Assembly (NCBI RefSeq): GCF_003368325.1
Contig: NZ_CP031466.1
Location: 3,410,001 to 3,474,000 of the forward strand
Reading direction: 5' to 3'
Length of the DNA stretch: 64,000 bases
From: Paraburkholderia caffeinilytica
GTDB lineage: Bacteria; Pseudomonadota; Gammaproteobacteria; Burkholderiales; Burkholderiaceae
Positions 61,100-64,000 of the stretch are shown here, one piece after another. Both the position numbers and the translations under genes were made by a program. How positions within the stretch are numbered: position 1 is the stretch's first letter; every line of letters starts with the position of its first letter. A model generated the notes under the pieces. It did no database searches and was not told the origin of the DNA. It worked only from the letters and a program-made list of their open reading frames with translations.

Positions 61100-63070
61100 T
61101 TACGGCGTGCGCGGAAACTCGAACGCGTCGAACAGATCGTCGATTGCGGGCGCGTTGACCGGCACATACGGATGCGTCTGCAACTGGATCGGATTCGGCA
61201 GATTGTCGCGGCTTCTATTCGTGATCGGCTTCAGACGCCAGTTGCGGTCGATGAACTTCACGATCGACGCGTGATCCGCGTACTGGTGCGCAACACGGCC
61301 ACCGCGCGAGTAGGGCGACACGACGATCAGCGGAATGCGCGGGCCGTCGCCGAAGAAGTCGAGCGGCTGGATGTAGCCTGAATCGTAGTAGCCGCCGCCT
61401 TCGTCGGTCGTAACCAGAATCGCCGTCGAAGCCCACAGGCTCGGGTCGCGTTGCACCGTGTCGACCAGCTTGTGCACGAACGATTCAAAGAGACCGAACT
61501 TCGACGACTCCGGATGCCCGTCGAGCAGACCGCCCGGCTTCACGAACGAAACCGCGGGCAGCGTGCCGTTTGCAATGTCCGCGTACAGATCGGTCGTGTC
61601 CTGCAGGTGCGCCTTGACGAGCGCGGGGTTCGTCATGATCGCGGTTTCGTACAGGAACGGGTTGCAGATATTGCAGTAGACACTGGTGGCCGGTGCGCTC
61701 ACAAACGTATTCCAGCCTTCACCGTAGTACTTCCACGAGATGTTCTTCTCGAGCAGCGTATCGGCGATTGTCCGCACCGGCGACGGCGGGATCGTGAACG
61801 TACTCGTATTGACCGTGCCGTCCCCGTTGTAGCCCGGGTTGTAGTTGTTCAGCAGGTAATACGTGTTCGGTGCGCACTTCGCGTCCGGCTTGTACGGCAG
61901 GCGGTTGAGGTACTGGCGCAGCGCGCCCGCGCCAGGCTGATGACCGTCCGAGCAGTTGCTGTACGTACCGCCCGAATAGCCGTCCTGCGTGTACCAGTTG
62001 TTGGTGTTCGCCTGCGGCAGCGGATTTTCGATCTCATTGGCCGGCGGCTTCGCGGCATTGCCGTTGCCGTCCGTGTAGTAGAGCGCATCGGCGGTGCCGA
62101 TCATGATGCTGTTCGCGCCCGTGCCGCCCATCACCGGCTGGTGATAGTTGTCGCTGATCGTGAATTCGCGGGCGAGATGCGTGAAGTACGGCATGTCGCC
62201 AGTGTTCACGTTGTAATAGCCGAGCGCGGTCGCGCCTTCGCCGGTCGTCTCGTCGTTGAAGTTCGCGGGCCGCGGGTTGCCGTTCGAACCGGCGCCCACC
62301 GACGTCTCCACCCACGCGAACAGATCCATCTGACAACCGCTCGGATTATCGAGCGTGGCGTGATCGAGACTGCAGTCGGCCTCTTGCCAATTCTGGTAGA
62401 AGCGATGCACCGGGCTGTTCATGTACTGGTCGTAGTTGGGACCGACGCGCGAGATCTGATACGGTCCGTTCGGCAGGTTATACGTGTTCGAGCCGAAGCG
62501 CGTATCGACGCTGTGCGCCGGCAAGCCGGTCGCACCGGTGGTCAAGTGCACGACGTCCCACGGCTCCATCATGGTGCCCTCGGCGGCCTGCGCTGCTGCG
62601 AGCGTGGCGAACGGCGGCGGGCTGGTATCGCTCGGTGTGCTTGCCGTAGAGCCGGTATTCGGCGCCGGCAGCACGGTATAGGGCTGCTTACCGCCAGGCG
62701 CCATGTCGAAGCGCTTCGGGTCCGTGGCACTGGCCGTGTATTGCGCGGCCAGCGCGAAGTTCGGACCCGGGTGGCCGTCGGCCGTGATGATGCCCTTCGA
62801 GAGCAGGTTCGACACCGTCTGCCCCTGGCGTGGCGTGTAAGCGCCGAATACGTGATCGAACGTGCGGTTCTCGCCGACCACCACGATGACATGCTTGATC
62901 GGCGACGCGGTGTTCACTGCCGCAGCCGCTATCGCGGCCTGCTGCTGGCTTTCTGCGACGGTCGGCCAGATCGCCGCGGCAAGCGCGACGGAAACGGCAC
63001 CGCAAAGCAAGCCACCTCGAAACATTGGAATACTAATTACATTGGCAATTTTTTTCACGAACGCCTCCAT
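61100..63070 (-). CDS. secreted phosphoesterase (phospholipase C/acid phosphatase-like family)
   Basis: 656 residues with a long signal segment (about 18-40, 'GGLLCGAVSVALAAAIWPTVA'). The catalytic N-terminal motif is 'HVIVVVGENRTFDHVFGAYTP', with the Glu/Asn/Thr of PF04185 phosphoesterases. Later motifs 'TDEGGGYYDSGYIQPLDFFGDGPRIPLIVVSPYS' and 'YADHASIVKFIDRNW' complete the metal site. It should cleave phosphate esters in the periplasm or outside. Members include phospholipase C and AcpA-like phosphatases; which is not decided. It is monocistronic with a good terminator. Confidence 0.9.
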   Translation of the reverse strand: MEAFVKKIANVISIPMFRGGLLCGAVSVALAAAIWPTVAESQQQAAIAAAAVNTASPIKHVIVVVGENRTFDHVFGAYTPRQGQTVSNLLSKGIITADGHPGPNFALAAQYTASATDPKRFDMAPGGKQPYTVLPAPNTGSTASTPSDTSPPPFATLAAAQAAEGTMMEPWDVVHLTTGATGLPAHSVDTRFGSNTYNLPNGPYQISRVGPNYDQYMNSPVHRFYQNWQEADCSLDHATLDNPSGCQMDLFAWVETSVGAGSNGNPRPANFNDETTGEGATALGYYNVNTGDMPYFTHLAREFTISDNYHQPVMGGTGANSIMIGTADALYYTDGNGNAAKPPANEIENPLPQANTNNWYTQDGYSGGTYSNCSDGHQPGAGALRQYLNRLPYKPDAKCAPNTYYLLNNYNPGYNGDGTVNTSTFTIPPSPVRTIADTLLEKNISWKYYGEGWNTFVSAPATSVYCNICNPFLYETAIMTNPALVKAHLQDTTDLYADIANGTLPAVSFVKPGGLLDGHPESSKFGLFESFVHKLVDTVQRDPSLWASTAILVTTDEGGGYYDSGYIQPLDFFGDGPRIPLIVVSPYSRGGRVAHQYADHASIVKFIDRNWRLKPITNRSRDNLPNPIQLQTHPYVPVNAPAIDDLFDAFEFPRTP

Positions 63071-63523
63071 GACGTTACTCGGATGAGCAAGCAGTAATGC
63101 GGCGTGTGGAGACGACGGGCAGCTCTCTGCGTGGAGATGCTGCCTCTATTACAAATCATTACGACGGTAAGAAATTATCGGGAGGGGGTGACAATACGGG
63201 GACGAAAAAAAGTCGGTGCCGTGTGAATCTACTGACGGATTGCTTTCATTGTGATTCACATTGCATGCGTTGCCTGGTGGCAAAGGCTGCGAGGGCATCG
63301 TTGCTCATGGCGAGCGTCGTTCAGCCGAGCCAGAATTTTTTGCAGTCGCCGCGTGCGTCGCATCCGCGAGCGCGTCTTTGAGGCAGTTCTGGTCGAGTTT
63401 CCCGTTTGTCTGGTGTGTGTCGGCGGAAAGCGGCGATGCCGCAGCGATGGAAGACGAATCCTGAGTACCCCGGACACGCTCCCGACTGCTGACGCCTCCG
63501 CCTCCGCCTGGTTGGCAGCGCTT
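63071..63523. other. intergenic stretch without a gene
   Basis: Lies between the phosphoesterase start and the porin stop, both - strand. Open frames are short and low-quality. No promoter or terminator was clear, though the phosphoesterase promoter must be here. Confidence 0.5.
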
Positions 63524-64000
63524 TCAGAACTTGTAGTTCAGCCCGACGGAGAAACCCATTTCTCTGCCGCCTGCGTAGCAAAACGGCGCACCCTGCGAGA
63601 TCGAGCTGCCGTCATGACAATCGACGGTGACGCTTCGCCCGCCTGCGCCCAGCGCATAGTGCGCCGCTGCCTGATTGATGACCATGGCATAGTCGGCATA
63701 CACAGTCGCATGTTTGTCGATCGCATGCTTATACATTGCAGTGAGCATATTGGCGCCATTGGAAGGATTCGGGCTACCAATAGCATTCGGGTCGGCTGGA
63801 GCCGTGTTGTGTTGCCCCGGGTCACCCGGCGTGCGATTGGCGTGCGCCCAACCGACGCTCACGCTGTCGTTGGGGGTGATTTCCTGCGTTAGGGCGAGCC
63901 AGAAGCCGTTACGGCTCCGCTCGTTCTGTGTTTGCAGGTAGGCCGGAATCTTTCTGCGCATCACTTCATAAATTGCGCTCACCGTGGTGAGGGTGGGCAA
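63524..64000 (-). CDS. porin, C-terminal part (5' end outside window)
   Basis: 158 codons to the edge of the window. 'AHANRTPGDPGQHN' and the closing 'REMGFSVGLNYKF' show the last strands of a Gram-negative 16-stranded general porin (Burkholderia OmpC-like). The terminal Phe is the barrel signature. Two Cys in a loop ('TVDCHDGSSISQGAPFCYAGG') suggest a loop disulfide. Specificity cannot be known. No T-rich terminator is seen after the stop. Confidence 0.9.
   Translation of the reverse strand: MPTLTTVSAIYEVMRRKIPAYLQTQNERSRNGFWLALTQEITPNDSVSVGWAHANRTPGDPGQHNTAPADPNAIGSPNPSNGANMLTAMYKHAIDKHATVYADYAMVINQAAAHYALGAGGRSVTVDCHDGSSISQGAPFCYAGGREMGFSVGLNYKF

Noticed and set aside
61451..63097. 548-codon open frame on the + strand
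   Set aside because: Exactly antisense to the phosphoesterase gene, Arg/Val-rich, no domain.

Overview
The window is GC-rich, densely coding DNA with short intergenic gaps. Its gene repertoire (PiuC-type iron gene, HiPIP, HME-RND copper efflux, many SDR, AraC, LysR and MocR genes, C4-type RNA) fits a member of the Burkholderiales, most likely Paraburkholderia. It reads as an accessory-rich chromosomal segment: no rRNA, tRNA, CRISPR array or intact insertion sequence was seen. The genus call is inference from gene content, not from a search.

Layout. 1-2.4 kb: 3' end of a TonB siderophore receptor with piuC and a PepSY membrane protein (iron uptake). 2.5-3.7 kb: HiPIP, DOPA-dioxygenase-like and GNAT genes. 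3.7-5.3 kb: non-coding stretch with a 47-bp tandem repeat and an orphan terminator, then a small gene with a hairpin-rich leader. 5.3-12.3 kb: Cus-type copper/silver efflux operon (Met-rich small protein, cusC, a cusB with a fused CusF domain, cusA, cusF), followed by an MFS transporter, a GDCCVxC protein and a large lipoprotein. 16.9-20.2 kb: two DGPF/YciI proteins, SRPBCC and VOC proteins and an ECF42-type sigma factor. 20.3-31.5 kb: mixed small operons (DUF4337, XapX, oxidoreductase, AraC, several GNATs, MocR, racemase-like, LprI-like, isochorismatase-like, flavin reductase).

31.6-33.1 kb is the most striking part. A 28-codon leader peptide with six consecutive Thr codons, a strong hairpin and a threonyl-tRNA synthetase lacking the TGS and editing domains form what looks like a Thr-sensing attenuation unit. 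It overlaps tail-to-tail with an SDS22-like LRR protein. 34.4-38.6 kb: a Y1-transposase-fold protein that has lost all three catalytic residues, a gene remnant and two divergent unknown exported proteins. 38.7-39.4 kb: a C4-antisense-RNA-like element ahead of a small helical protein.

39.8-45.9 kb: K+ channel, membrane PQQ dehydrogenase with a 16-residue repeat insertion, UPF0182 protein. 46-49 kb: SDR cluster (one a deletion pseudogene) with a divergent AraC regulator. 49.2-50 kb: yybP-ykoY Mn riboswitch with its terminator ahead of a UPF0016 Mn exporter. 50-57 kb: lipoprotein, DUF1571, acetoacetate-decarboxylase-like, tautomerase, solute-binding protein, thioesterase, HxlR and a divergent quinone oxidoreductase. 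57-64 kb: LysR, a solute-binding protein and a histidine-ammonia-lyase-like protein that lacks the Ala-Ser-Gly MIO triad, then a secreted phosphoesterase and the 3' part of a porin that runs off the window.
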